DNA from: Haloquadratum sp.
GTDB taxonomy: Archaea; Halobacteriota; Halobacteria; Halobacteriales; Haloferacaceae
Direction of reading: 5' to 3'
DNA: 50,590 nt
Assembly: GCA_028275165.1 (NCBI GenBank)
Contig: JAQCNF010000165.1
Span: forward strand, 1 to 50,590
The notes under the pieces are model-generated. The model worked only from the letters and a program-made list of their open reading frames with translations, did no database searches and had not been told where the DNA came from. The translations under genes and the position numbers were made by a program. Positions within the stretch are counted from its first letter, which is position 1, and the number at the start of each line of letters is the position of its first letter. Positions 1 to 8,658 of the stretch are shown here, piece after piece.

Positions 1-216
1 ACACCGCTCGCACCAGATGACTATTCTAACTGTTGTGTTCGGTGTCGCTCGGATGTCTCTCGGGGCCAGAACGCTGCTGAGCCGGTAGCGACGACACAAT
101 TGGCCTATTTGACTGCTGATCTCATAAACTGTCTTTTGCCTGTTGTTATGCGTCCCCCCCACGTTTTATTCACTGGAGGACAGCCAGAAAGAGAGATATT
201 TCCATGCCCGTTGTGA
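1..216 (+). CDS. C-terminal end of an unrecognised protein (cut by window edge)
   Basis: Frame 1 is open from the first base to a TGA at 214-216, giving about 71 C-terminal residues. A CCxxC cysteine cluster lies near residue 11 and a hydrophobic helix-like stretch follows (ATTQLAYLTADL). The stop sits directly against the convergent stop of the next gene (217), as expected for real gene ends in a compact region. I do not recognise the family. A ThiF/E1-like or YcaO-associated tail crossed my mind but nothing visible supports it. It could also be a chance open frame. Confidence 0.4.
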   Translation, partial: TPLAPDDYSNCCVRCRSDVSRGQNAAEPVATTQLAYLTADLINCLLPVVMRPPHVLFTGGQPEREIFPCPL

Positions 217-1005
217 TCAGGCGAACTGGAGATACAGTATTGAGAATAGCGTCGCGTTGTACGCTCCATGTGTTAAAATTGGGACAGTAAGATTATCTGT
301 TATTTCATATACAGATCCAAAAATAAGCGTTGGAAGCACCAGAACAGCTATACTAACCAACCTGGCTCGGGGAGCGCCCATGAGTGAAAAGTAGTGGATT
401 GCTGCGAAGATGCAACTGGCTAGAGCAATCGCAAGCGGCGCGGAGAGAATTTCTCGGAGTGTGGACTGGACAATCCCTCGAAAGAGCAGTTCTTCGCCCG
501 GAGCAATCAGTAGAAATGAGGCTGGGATGAGCAATAAAAGAATCTCAGGATTCGCGCGGCCTGCTTCTGCTGCAGAGTTTGATGCGGCCTCGGTGCCTGT
601 GAGTGTAATCAACACGGCAGCACTCATCGCAAGGATGAATGAAAATATGTATCCACCCAACGCAACAAGTATGTCCTTCAATGAAGGCCAGTGTAGACCG
701 ACGTACCGGATACTTTGCCCACGATAGCGAAGATATCCTACGGCGACCCCACCAAATCCCAAGCCCGTTGCCATTACCAGCGATATCAGTATTTCTGAGA
801 GAGGTTGTACATCTACTCCAGTGCTGCTGAGAGCCAGTGTCGTTATGACGACTAACACAGCACCAGCGGTGGTCCCGATGAGTGCAATCGCGATGGCAGT
901 AACAATTGCGACGAGCGCTATCCACCATTTTGAGGAAGCATCAGCAGATTGTGTCTGAGAACCGCTTGTGGGCGGTGTATTACTTGAGCGGTCAGAACGT
1001 GTCAC
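217..1005 (-). CDS. CPBP family intramembrane glutamic protease (CAAX protease homologue)
   Basis: This 262-residue polytopic membrane protein has the three CPBP/Abi signatures: EExxxR at residues 171-176 (GEELLFRG), FxxxH at 200-204 (FAAIH) and HxxxN at 246-250 (HGAYN). In this family the glutamate, arginine and histidines form the intramembrane active site. The first 26 residues are polar and serine-rich, followed by a long hydrophobic segment and several further membrane helices. The start codon is GTG at 1005; no ATG lies close by. The substrate is unknown: family members include prenyl-protein CAAX proteases and bacteriocin-immunity proteins. It is encoded on its own. Confidence 0.88.
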   Translation of the reverse strand: MTRSDRSSNTPPTSGSQTQSADASSKWWIALVAIVTAIAIALIGTTAGAVLVVITTLALSSTGVDVQPLSEILISLVMATGLGFGGVAVGYLRYRGQSIRYVGLHWPSLKDILVALGGYIFSFILAMSAAVLITLTGTEAASNSAAEAGRANPEILLLLIPASFLLIAPGEELLFRGIVQSTLREILSAPLAIALASCIFAAIHYFSLMGAPRARLVSIAVLVLPTLIFGSVYEITDNLTVPILTHGAYNATLFSILYLQFA

Positions 1006-1067
1006 ACAATATTGTCAGTTACTGCGTCAGAAAACTGTTCGGCCAGATTCATTGAACGACCGCTTAG

Positions 1068-1625
1068 TCACGACCCGTGGGTCAACTCATAATGTGAAAT
1101 AGCCAAAATTGCCCGGCCATCTCGAACTGACCCCTCTTTCACTGCTGTCCTGAATCGGGCATATGGAACTGTTTCAACACGTATAGACTCGTTATCATCA
1201 AGATCAAGCTCAGTAGTAGGTTCGCACCCGCTGGCGACGAAGTAGTGATGTGATGCATCTAATAACCCATTCGCTGGTTCAGCCTCACATAGCTTCGATA
1301 TTTCGGCGGCCCGATGCCCAGTTTCCTCGCGAAGTTCACGCTGAGCGGTCTCACGGAGATCTGAATCACTCGACTCCCGTGTCCCCGCAGGGAGTCCTCG
1401 GTTGACTCGACCGACGGCCTGCCGCCACTCGTCGATAATAATAACTTCGTCAGTTGGAGTAAATGCGAGAATGACAACAGCCGGTTGCTCTTCTACTGAA
1501 TGAAAGCTGCCAGATCGACCATCTGGAAATGTTACTGTGTCCTCGCGAACCTGAAACCCAGGGCAGCGATATACTGTCTGACTGTCCTGTGTTTCCCAGC
1601 GTAATTCATCCTGATCAGAGGTCAT
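1068..1625 (-). CDS. Nudix hydrolase, ADP-sugar pyrophosphatase-like, with altered Nudix box
   Basis: Predicted to hydrolyse a nucleoside diphosphate linked to another group, as ADP-ribose pyrophosphatase-type Nudix enzymes do. The RELREETG core of the Nudix box is present, but the loop between PAG and REL is one residue longer than the G-x5-E-x7-REU pattern, and the usual first glutamate position reads as serine. ATG at 1625 (MTSDQ) is preferred over a TTG at 1646. The protein is 185 residues. A second Nudix protein with a perfect box lies at 38.7 kb. The fold assignment is firm; substrate and full activity are not. Confidence 0.85.
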   Translation of the reverse strand: MTSDQDELRWETQDSQTVYRCPGFQVREDTVTFPDGRSGSFHSVEEQPAVVILAFTPTDEVIIIDEWRQAVGRVNRGLPAGTRESSDSDLRETAQRELREETGHRAAEISKLCEAEPANGLLDASHHYFVASGCEPTTELDLDDNESIRVETVPYARFRTAVKEGSVRDGRAILAISHYELTHGS

Positions 1626-1665
1626 GAACAGACTATATCCCGGCAAAAGTATGAATGAACTGATA

Positions 1666-2943
1666 TCACCGCTGTAATTGCCAGCGAACGAATCTCACTG
1701 TTCCTGTTCCACACAGTCCGAGAGAGACCAATCCAACTATCACGTGAATTTCACTGAACCAGTATGGGGTCTGTACACCGGTCTGTATAATAGTCAGCAA
1801 GAACGAGATGATGGGAATGCGTTCGGACGAAGATGGTGATAGGTCTGTATCTGCTTCAGTATATGCCACCGCACCCACTCTCTCTCCCGCAGGCAGTCGG
1901 TCTGCTTCATATGGAACTTGTGATGTCTGATAACTCCATACAGTTTCCCCAGTCCGATTGACTTCAACAATACGTTTGTTGAGTGAATCAGTAATGAGTG
2001 TGTTGCCATTTTGCAGTCGGTCTGCATCACGCGGCCAGCGGAAAGCAATACCCTCTGCACTTGTGAGTTCCCATCCAACACGCCAGTCACCATTTGATTG
2101 CTTGCGAAGTTCGATGATGCGATCATTATGACTATCTGCGACCAGTATTGTCTCGTTATCTATCCACTGGGGATTGTGCTGTTGACGAAGGAGAGATGGA
2201 TCGCCCTCCGTGTCACCGGGAAAGTCTGCATTGATGACTTCGGTGATTCCATTGTTCTTTTCAATGACCACCAGTTGATTGGCATTTCGAACAGACACGA
2301 GATAGCGACCAGGTGAGATGACATCTACATCGTTAATGTGTAACCAGTCAGTACGGGTCGGGTTGTCTGGAGCGGTATAATACTCACTGGCATTCCACTG
2401 CCACTGAATTGAACTATTTTGATAAATTGCGATTCGCTCAGCGTCCATGTCAGTGAACAGGTAACGGCCATCACCCAGTGGTTCGACATCATGCACCTCA
2501 CTGTTTGCGCGGGTGCGAACCGGAAAGCTATGGATCGTCTCAACAGCCGATTGTTGCGTGTTGGCATCTGCATCTGTATCTTCGATTATTCGAAAGCCCG
2601 TCCGTGCGCAGGGTGACGTGTAAGGACCACAGTCGGTCTGGTCGCTTTGCATAAACGCTGCAAGAACCGTGCCATCGGATTGGTGTGTCACATCAAAGTA
2701 ACTACTTGTGTCTGCCGTCTGCCAAGCTACTGAATTATTATCAATGAGATACACTGACCCAGCCGCATGTAGCCCCGGTCCGCCGCCCTGTGATCCAACC
2801 AGTGTCTGTCGATTTTCGTCGCTTGCAACGCCAATATTTGGCGCGGCTACGATTCCGATAAGAAGTGAAAGCGTAAATAGCGACAAGCCGGCGATGATCA
2901 ACAAGCTACCACGTGGTGGTGTAATGGCTCGAACTGATTTCAT
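1666..2943 (-). CDS. arylsulfotransferase (ASST)-like membrane-anchored beta-propeller protein
   Basis: After a short basic start there is an N-terminal membrane segment at about residues 10-33, then a large extracytoplasmic domain and a second membrane helix near the C-terminus. The domain contains repeated propeller strands typical of haloarchaeal 'aryl sulfotransferase' proteins, for example RWPRDADRLQNGNTLITDS and the following IVEVNRTGETVW. ATG at 2943 gives 425 residues; a GTG at 3036 would add 31 residues without visible homologous features. The arylsulfotransferase name is by family. No catalytic histidine could be assigned by eye, so it may be a binding or structural propeller. Confidence 0.75.
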   Translation of the reverse strand: MKSVRAITPPRGSLLIIAGLSLFTLSLLIGIVAAPNIGVASDENRQTLVGSQGGGPGLHAAGSVYLIDNNSVAWQTADTSSYFDVTHQSDGTVLAAFMQSDQTDCGPYTSPCARTGFRIIEDTDADANTQQSAVETIHSFPVRTRANSEVHDVEPLGDGRYLFTDMDAERIAIYQNSSIQWQWNASEYYTAPDNPTRTDWLHINDVDVISPGRYLVSVRNANQLVVIEKNNGITEVINADFPGDTEGDPSLLRQQHNPQWIDNETILVADSHNDRIIELRKQSNGDWRVGWELTSAEGIAFRWPRDADRLQNGNTLITDSLNKRIVEVNRTGETVWSYQTSQVPYEADRLPAGERVGAVAYTEADTDLSPSSSERIPIISFLLTIIQTGVQTPYWFSEIHVIVGLVSLGLCGTGTVRFVRWQLQR

Positions 2944-3167
2944 ATGAGGATTAAATCGTGTGACAAATGAGTTGGGCCCGCAGAGCGACAGTTCTGGCGA
3001 GATATTCAGCAGTTCCCCGGCCGAATCAACGGTCACCGTCCAGAATGGAGCGGACCAACACTCAGGTCAGGCGATTGTCTTGGCTCAAATGGTGTTATTG
3101 TAGGAGATAATCGTTGTGTTTTGACGTTGTCGGGCCACATAGACAGCTGTCATACCGGGAGGTGAAT

Positions 3168-3584
3168 TTAAAATGACTCGGAAGAGCCCGTGTTGGCAGT
3201 TGCTTTGATCTCAACCCGATAACCGAATGGGTCGGTAACGTATACCGCTGGGGCGACACCGGTTGCACCCAATGGAGTAAGTTCACGATCAATTGGAATG
3301 CTGTGATTGCGGAGATGTGTTTGTATCGTCTCGATTGATTCTTCAAAACGAACCGCAAGATGGTCATAGTGTGTCTGCTGAGGCATCTCGAACTCAGCTG
3401 TTGGTTCGATATGAATGACACTTGAGGGGGAGATGCGAGCAGAGACAAACGGTTTCTCTCCAGATCGATACCTGTCAACCCCCTCAAGTGGGAGTGTAAG
3501 CACTTCTTCGTAGAATCGTCGCGCATCGCTGAGGCCATCTGCAGGAATCTGTAATTTTACATGGTCAAAGCCCACAGGTGTCAT
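3168..3584 (-). CDS. VOC (glyoxalase/bleomycin resistance) family protein
   Basis: A 138-residue single-domain vicinal oxygen chelate protein. The opening strand with a metal-ligand histidine (GFDHVKL), the central HYDHLAVRF and the closing strand YVTDPFGYRVEIKA with its glutamate fit the family pattern. Such proteins dimerise and bind a divalent metal for isomerase, dioxygenase or resistance functions; the substrate cannot be told. ATG at 3584 is chosen because homologous sequence starts there, and the AT-rich stretch just upstream fits a leaderless transcript. A more distal start at 3599 adds only five residues. Confidence 0.82.
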   Translation of the reverse strand: MTPVGFDHVKLQIPADGLSDARRFYEEVLTLPLEGVDRYRSGEKPFVSARISPSSVIHIEPTAEFEMPQQTHYDHLAVRFEESIETIQTHLRNHSIPIDRELTPLGATGVAPAVYVTDPFGYRVEIKATANTGSSESF

Positions 3585-3694
3585 ATATATAGGTAGCAAA
3601 CAGAGTCAAATAAAACGCAGGCAGATGAATGCAGTACTAACTGTGACACTAATCTAAAGATCGGTATCCCCATTCGACATAATCGCACATTACG

Positions 3695-4666
3695 ATGTTT
3701 ATTGGTCACGAAGTGAGTGCATTCGTTTTGGCTACTAGTATTGCAGTGGTGGCAGGTGTCAAGCAATCCCGTGCTCTAACCATCGGTATGATCGCTGGTT
3801 GTTTTGGTGTATTACCGGATCTGGATATTTTCTATGCCGCCGTGAGCTATCTATTTGCTACTGGACAGGGGACAGCGATTGGGTGGAATGCATTTTGGGG
3901 TGTTGCTAACAATGTCCATCGAATAGTGACACACCCGTTGCCAGTGGCTGTCACTGGAGCGCTCATCGCTTGGACGGTGGCGACAATAGTGAGTGGCAGC
4001 AGCAATCGTCGTACACCCATTCTCGCAGTTGGAACAGGGGGTGGAATTATGCTGATTGCTGTATCGTACTTTGAGTCCGTTGGTCTTGAGGCAGCGGCTG
4101 TCGTAATAATTTATTTTGTGACAATTGCTGTGGTTGGGCTCTATCTTTCAACTCAGACACAGGTAAGCGCACAATGGATAGCGGTGGCAGCAGGAGTTGG
4201 TCTTATTATTCATCCATTTGGTGACGTATTCATGGCTGTTCCACCCCCGCTATTCGCTCCATTCCGATTTGATACATTCCTTACACGTATTGTCTTGAGT
4301 ACACACTCAACAGTAAACCTCCTTGCAATCACTGCAGTCGAAATTCTGATCGTATGGGTGGGTGTACTCACTGCGACATCTCTCAGTCACTCCGATATGG
4401 GTTCAATGGCTCACCCAACCGTTGCCGTTGGCGCGCTCTATGGACTCTCAGGCTTCGTTCTTCCGACTCCGACGATGGCAGACGCGCATCTCTTTGGATT
4501 CACTATTGTTCCGCTGGCAGTTGCTACGGGAATATACTATCTCCACGTACATATCAAGAGTTTTCATGAGGTTCAAGATATAGTGAGCGGTGTTGTAGTT
4601 AGTCTGACTACGCTTAGTCTGTCTCTCATGTCCTTGATTATCTATATCACCATCTTTAGCACGTGA
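3695..4666 (+). CDS. YdjM/DUF457-type predicted metal-dependent membrane hydrolase
   Basis: A 323-residue integral membrane protein with about eight hydrophobic segments. Conserved-looking polar motifs are GHE near the start, VLPDLD at about residue 44, HRIVTH at about 72 and HPFGD in the second half. These match the haloarchaeal 'metal-dependent hydrolase' group related to YdjM (DUF457), where His/Asp residues at the membrane face are thought to bind metal. The reaction is unknown. It is transcribed alone, divergently from the VOC gene. Confidence 0.72.
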   Translation: MFIGHEVSAFVLATSIAVVAGVKQSRALTIGMIAGCFGVLPDLDIFYAAVSYLFATGQGTAIGWNAFWGVANNVHRIVTHPLPVAVTGALIAWTVATIVSGSSNRRTPILAVGTGGGIMLIAVSYFESVGLEAAAVVIIYFVTIAVVGLYLSTQTQVSAQWIAVAAGVGLIIHPFGDVFMAVPPPLFAPFRFDTFLTRIVLSTHSTVNLLAITAVEILIVWVGVLTATSLSHSDMGSMAHPTVAVGALYGLSGFVLPTPTMADAHLFGFTIVPLAVATGIYYLHVHIKSFHEVQDIVSGVVVSLTTLSLSLMSLIIYITIFST

Positions 4667-5015
4667 TATGCCTCATTATCTTGAGCAGGCTGTATCCGGC
4701 GGAGCCCTAACTCTGTGTGAGTATACGAGTTCACAACCCACCAATCCTTGCTCCTGAGTATGCTGTTCAATAGAAGTGGCACAAATGAGCTTTCCCGCCA
4801 ACCGGCAGTTCTGTTACATGTTGGCCTCATCACTCAAAGGCCGTAGCTGCATGTGTAAGATTGAATCTATCCTATCGAACAGGTGAGTAGTGGAAGGGGC
4901 TGCTCTTTTTGACTCTTCTTGTGTCGACGAGAAATTCTATCCGCTGTTCATGCGTTAGGGCGGGTTTAGAGGCGAAGAGCCAATTGCTCCCATGACTGGT
5001 TATGATCTATTTGAA
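4667..5015. other. gene-poor spacer
   Basis: About 350 bases between two convergent genes. A 63-codon minus-strand frame (4642-4833) exists but overlaps the end of the upstream gene and shows no recognisable family. AT-rich stretches near 5010-5035 lie at the 3' end of the CHY zinc-finger gene. I see no RNA gene, mobile element or strong hairpin. Confidence 0.4.
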
Positions 5016-5390
5016 TTAATATGAACCTATTTCGAAATAATGATCCCAATGATTCTGACAGCCCAGATTAAATGAATGACTACAGGAGGGACATTGCTCC
5101 GATGTCTCAATATACTCCGAAATTGAAAATTGTGTTCGGCAATGTCCACATAGTATTGCTTCCTTGGAAAACTCTGTTGATAGCCACTGAGTTGACTCAT
5201 GCTCGGTCAAGGTTTCATGACATTGAAAACACGGGAAAAAACATTTACAGCATTGAAATTTAATTGCCAGAACATCACGCGTGCCGTCCCAGTGAGCACA
5301 CCGGGTCTCTGAATCGACCTGACAGCCACTGAGCGATACCGCAAACCGCGAGTCGTCCGCTATGGCGGGGGTGGTGCGTCGATCACTCAT
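5016..5390 (-). CDS. CHY-type zinc finger protein
   Basis: A 124-residue cysteine- and histidine-rich protein: CAHW near residue 30, then CCKCFFPCFQCHE, CGHC and CPSC, ending in CQNHWDHYF. The spacing matches haloarchaeal CHY zinc-finger proteins, which fold around several structural zinc ions; their role is not known, although eukaryotic CHY domains occur in ubiquitin ligases. ATG at 5390 (MSDRR) is chosen over 5414. The gene stands alone next to a repeat-rich spacer. Confidence 0.82.
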   Translation of the reverse strand: MSDRRTTPAIADDSRFAVSLSGCQVDSETRCAHWDGTRDVLAIKFQCCKCFFPCFQCHETLTEHESTQWLSTEFSKEAILCGHCRTQFSISEYIETSEQCPSCSHSFNLGCQNHWDHYFEIGSY

Positions 5391-5436
5391 GAGGCAAAAA
5401 CCCAGCTGTATCAATATAGTTCTGTGCGGTCAGCTG

Positions 5437-5457
5437 CCTCGGGGTCAAGCCCCGAGG
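5437..5457. repeat. GC-rich hairpin, copy 1 of the CCTCGGGG-TCAAG repeat
   Basis: CCTCGGGG, a TCAAG loop, then CCCCGAGG form a perfect 8-bp stem. The same core follows the stop codon of pgi at 18983-19005 and, truncated, that of the MBL-fold gene at 21607. Similar sequences occur at ends of haloarchaeal IS200/IS605-type elements, so this is probably a solo transposon end or small derivative. A transcription terminator is the alternative. Confidence 0.6.
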
Positions 5458-5613
5458 TATCCGGCTTGAGTTTTGATGAAAATCGAGAGAGTTGTATGGA
5501 GTGTCTGCGGACTCAACCGCAGTATTCATCCTATCATAAGCGCCTGCTCTGTGAATCTCAAGACGACATAACCTGAAGGGACAGTTGTTTGATTCTCAGC
5601 CATACCTGACTGT

Positions 5614-5629
5614 TGGCTATGCATAGCCA
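5614..5629. repeat. perfect 16-bp palindrome TGGCTATGCATAGCCA
   Basis: The two 8-base arms are exact reverse complements with no spacer. No gene starts within 600 bases on either side, so it is not an obvious operator. It may be a recombination or insertion scar, or part of a transposon end. Confidence 0.7.
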
Positions 5630-5785
5630 GGTGATGTGGACGTAAATCATGTGAACCACTCAGTGTCAAAAAATGCACAACGGCTCATTCGATAGAGTCG
5701 CATAACCGGCAGAAAGTAGCAGGTTTGTGGCGTGGTCAATGCAACGCGTTGAGCGTATTTTAATCAGTATGAGGCGAAGTCCACT

Positions 5786-5827
5786 CTCTTAACGAATGAG
5801 TGAAACCTCTTAACGAATGAGCGAAAC
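5786..5827. repeat. 21-bp tandem duplication
   Basis: CTCTTAACGAATGAGTGAAAC (first 20 bases 5786-5805) is followed directly by a second copy at 5807-5827 that differs at a single base (T to C). The second copy runs straight into the GAACGAGTAGGGAGG left-end motif. The duplication looks like slippage or a repeated target next to a transposon end. Confidence 0.8.
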
Positions 5828-5832
5828 GAACG

Positions 5833-5852
5833 AGTAGGGAGGGGATACAGCC
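5833..5852 (+). repeat. solo left-end motif of an IS605/IS1341-type element
   Basis: AGTAGGGAGGGGATACAGCC recurs almost exactly at 13601-13619, as CGGGGATACAGCC upstream of the decayed tnpB at 23273-23285, and in diverged form at 50272-50296. Because one copy lies about 80 bases upstream of a tnpB frame, I read the motif as the left end of this element family. Here no transposase follows. Confidence 0.6.
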
Positions 5853-6314
5853 GTCCACAGACGATTTATGATGATACGATGAGAAATAATTTGAACGGAG
5901 AGGTGAGGATAGGTGAGCATGCGCAACATGTGAAAACTAGTGTGTGAAGCCCATTATCTCACCTTGGAGCTGTGAATGAACCAGTTCACAAACCGTGCAC
6001 TGTTGAATTAACTTCCTGCTGTGGTGCAGCAACATCATGGAAGCCGCTCTCCTCAACGAACGAACATCACATAGTTAGGTGAGCAAAGTACGGAACAGTA
6101 GTTCAAATAGGTATCTCGGTTGAATATTGAAACATCTGAGGCTCTGTTGAAATTCGATCGAATCAACAATTAATCCGTCAAACAGCCGTGAAATGGGCGT
6201 GTAGATAGATGGTCGCTTCATCCCTGCGAATAGTTCAACATATTGTGATTCTGATATTCGACTACAACTGATGTGCTACGAAAACTATATTCGCCAGAAG
6301 ACAGAGTTCTAAGT

Positions 6315-6599
6315 ATGCCTTCCAGGCGTGAGCTTCTTGGAATGGGCACCCCATCTGATGGGCCAAACTGGTCCGAGTTTCAGTGGAGCCGTATTTTTGC
6401 CTTTATTTGCGGAGTCAGTGTGACTGTGCTTTACCTCTGGGTGAATCTATTTCAGTATATGCCAGACTGGGCTGCTGCGGCTATCGGATCGGTTCCCGTT
6501 GGATTCCTTCTCTATAGCTTCAGCTCGCAGTCTTGGCAAACCTGTATGAAAATCGCCGTCGGTACTACAATCGGAACTGGCCTTGGAACATATTTTTGA
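6315..6599 (+). CDS. small two-helix membrane protein, unknown function
   Basis: This 94-residue protein has a polar N-terminus followed by two hydrophobic segments (about residues 24-45 and 50-66) and a glycine-rich C-terminal stretch (GTTIGTGLGTYF). ATG at 6315 is favoured; a GTG at 6273 would add 14 residues. I do not recognise the family, but the membrane topology and good frame support a real gene. No operon partner is visible. Confidence 0.6.
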   Translation: MPSRRELLGMGTPSDGPNWSEFQWSRIFAFICGVSVTVLYLWVNLFQYMPDWAAAAIGSVPVGFLLYSFSSQSWQTCMKIAVGTTIGTGLGTYF

Positions 6600-6660
6600 G
6601 TTCCTTGCCACGATTTGTTTAGCTAAGCCTTCAAATTATACTCCACTCCACATCTAACAT

Positions 6661-7060
6661 TCAGGGCGTCTTGTTGATATCGTGCAGAAGACAGCCGACG
6701 ACGAGCTCACAGAACTGCTTCCACCAGTGCCGTGAGCGGACGAATGAGCGATATTCCCGTTTAACACGAGACGTCACCGTCTCGTCCTGGCCCCGTTGAC
6801 CGTTGAGGTCGGGGTCCAGTCGAGGGTTTCACGCGTCGTGGGGCGACGAAAATTTTTTATGCTTGATGAGCGGAAGAACACCATTTTCACGCGCTCACAT
6901 ACGAATATTCTGGTCATCATACCCTTTGTCGTTGAGGAAACCCGCCACTTCAGTGGTGTTCCGCTTGATGAGTGAGGGCGCGATTTTCGAGTCATGTCTG
7001 CTGGTCGCTGTGACACATAGATGTCGTCGTGCGTACGAAGTTGAGCAGTGACAGAAATCG
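6661..7060 (-). pseudogene. IS5-family transposase relic (C-terminal part)
   Basis: Reading the minus strand in shifting frames recovers an IS5-type transposase C-terminus: a segment like RHDSKIAPSLIKRNT, then FLNDKGYDDQNIR, LPLIKHKKF, VKREYRSFVRSRHWW and a final LLHDINKTP before TGA at 6661. At least two frame changes are needed, the N-terminal two thirds are not recognisable, and no terminal inverted repeats were found. It is a dead insertion-sequence fragment. Confidence 0.75.
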
Positions 7061-7270
7061 GCTATCTCCGACGGCCTGTCATCCCGTGTGGCGCATCAAG
7101 CCAGAATACAGTTTTAACGATCAGTCTCGTCGCCACCTCTACCAATATTGAAGATGAACAGCGATGACGCAACGGGAGAGTGTAAAATCACTGCCAGTAG
7201 CAACTCAGGGATCAGCAAGAGTGAGTATAATCTGAGCTAAGAAACATCATCATGGGTTGGTGTGTGATAA

Positions 7271-7546
7271 GAGTTGGAGTGTACGGTGTGTAATGAATTA
7301 CTGAGAGGTCCGTCTGAGTGTAATTCCTGTGGATATACGCACTGATGGGATACCATCTCCCAGAACACGAGTGTCCAGGCTGAAAGGCGACAGAGTCTCA
7401 AGATGAAACCTGGCTTGATGAGTCTATTTCGGGAAGTGCAATGCGATCGATGGGGACTGAAAACCAAGTCAACGGGCAATGATATGCTCAAATATGGATT
7501 GGCACTTCTTATAGTGGCAGAAATACTGGAAATAGTGGTATTTTGA
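7271..7546 (+). pseudogene. zinc-ribbon membrane protein remnant
   Basis: A 91-codon frame is interrupted only by one TGA at 7343. Before it come two CxxC knuckles (ECTVC and ECNSCGYTH) typical of a zinc ribbon; after it the frame continues to a hydrophobic C-terminal helix (YGLALLIVAEILEIVVF). An upstream TAA at 7268 leaves no room for a normal start. It looks like a small zinc-ribbon/one-helix membrane protein that has been lost. The rest of 7061-7626 shows nothing further. Confidence 0.4.
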
Positions 7547-7626
7547 TTATTGACACATCGTGGCTAATGATACTGTCCCATCAACTGTGCAACGGGAACG
7601 ACCCAGTCATATAAAAAGGATGTGGT

Positions 7627-8658
7627 CTATCGAGGCAGCGGAGTGATTGTCTCCCCAGAAGGGGTCGATGGGCCTGACGGGCCTGATGGCACTGGCGCGC
7701 CGCGCTCACTCTCTGGTTCGGGCTCTGATGGAACGTTAGGGCGCTTCTTACCGGTTATCAGGAAACTGAGTGTATTCCCGACCAACACTTCATTGTCAGC
7801 TGTGTAAACAGACTGTGGAGCGAGGAAGTCTGAGTCACCAATAAATGCGACATTCCGCGTTGTGACAGCGACAGAGAATGCATCTTGTCGACGAGTCGAC
7901 TCGCGTCTTGTGTCCTCGCCCGTGCGAAGCGCAGTCTGGCCGGATGCGCTCTGTACAGAGACCGCATCTCGGAGCACAACTCGGTCGATGCCGTCAGCTA
8001 ATGGTCCGCTCACACCACTTGCGTAGATGCCTTTGAAGTTGTTTTCATACTCGTTCATATTGAACAAGTATCCCGACTGGGCAGAGACACCGAGTGCTGA
8101 GGTGAGTGCTGTGGACTGAGTTGACTGCTCGCGCGTCGCAAATCCAAAAATCCCGCCGGTAGAGACACTCGACGGATCGGCTAATAATAACACACGACCA
8201 CCCCCGTTGGCAAACTCTCGTACTCCAGCTAACTGTGCTTGTGTGTATGTCTTTGTTGGGTTGACAACGACCAGCGCATCGGCACCACGGAGTGACTCGT
8301 TCCACGCTGAGCCTCTTGCTTGGCTTTGTGATGCAATCTGTACTTCGTGTCCGGCCTTGACAAGTGCATTCACCATCGTGGAGAGTTTTTCATCATCAAG
8401 TTGATTTCCGTGTGCGCGGTCAATTAGTATCGTCTTCGACTGTGGAGTCTGATCGAGTTCAATTGTGCCAGTCTCAGCCGAGCGATTCGCGTAATCGGCC
8501 ACGCGAACCGATGACTGATCAGTTTGTTGTGATGCTAAGTTATCGGCTGCTGGCGAAGCAGTGCCTGTGACGAATGGCAGAGCAACTGCTCCGATAAGCA
8601 CAATAATCACAATACCGACAAACACCTGCAAGGGACGTTTGAACTCACCGGCTTGCAT
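7627..8658 (-). CDS. DUF4350 domain membrane protein
   Basis: A 343-residue protein with an N-terminal signal anchor (about residues 10-32) and an extracytoplasmic DUF4350 domain: ILIDRAHGNQLD, ALVVVNPTKTYT and the glycine-rich VREFANGGGRVLLLADPSS. The tail is rich in Pro, Glu and Gly. The start ATG at 8658 overlaps the sppA 3' end by 14 bases, which argues for co-translation. DUF4350 resembles a class-I glutamine amidotransferase-like fold and is usually encoded in MoxR-DUF58-DUF4129 operons; here it is paired with a protease instead, while the MoxR operon is at 40.5-44.7 kb. Confidence 0.82.
   Translation of the reverse strand: MQAGEFKRPLQVFVGIVIIVLIGAVALPFVTGTASPAADNLASQQTDQSSVRVADYANRSAETGTIELDQTPQSKTILIDRAHGNQLDDEKLSTMVNALVKAGHEVQIASQSQARGSAWNESLRGADALVVVNPTKTYTQAQLAGVREFANGGGRVLLLADPSSVSTGGIFGFATREQSTQSTALTSALGVSAQSGYLFNMNEYENNFKGIYASGVSGPLADGIDRVVLRDAVSVQSASGQTALRTGEDTRRESTRRQDAFSVAVTTRNVAFIGDSDFLAPQSVYTADNEVLVGNTLSFLITGKKRPNVPSEPEPESERGAPVPSGPSGPSTPSGETITPLPR

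Larger units (their letters stand above)
5458..6314. other. long spacer with repeats, no convincing gene
   Basis: More than 850 bases without a supported coding frame. It holds a perfect 16-bp palindrome (5614-5629), a 21-bp tandem duplication (5786-5827) and a transposon left-end-like motif (5833-5852). The remainder has many stops in all frames. Composition and content suggest an old landing site for IS605-type elements whose coding part has gone. Confidence 0.55.

Noticed and set aside
217-1005. CPBP protease as part of a bacteriocin system
   Set aside because: No precursor peptide or export genes were found beside it; the unknown upstream fragment is too short to judge.
4642-4833. 63-codon minus-strand frame after the YdjM-like gene
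   Set aside because: It overlaps the end of a real gene and shows no family features.
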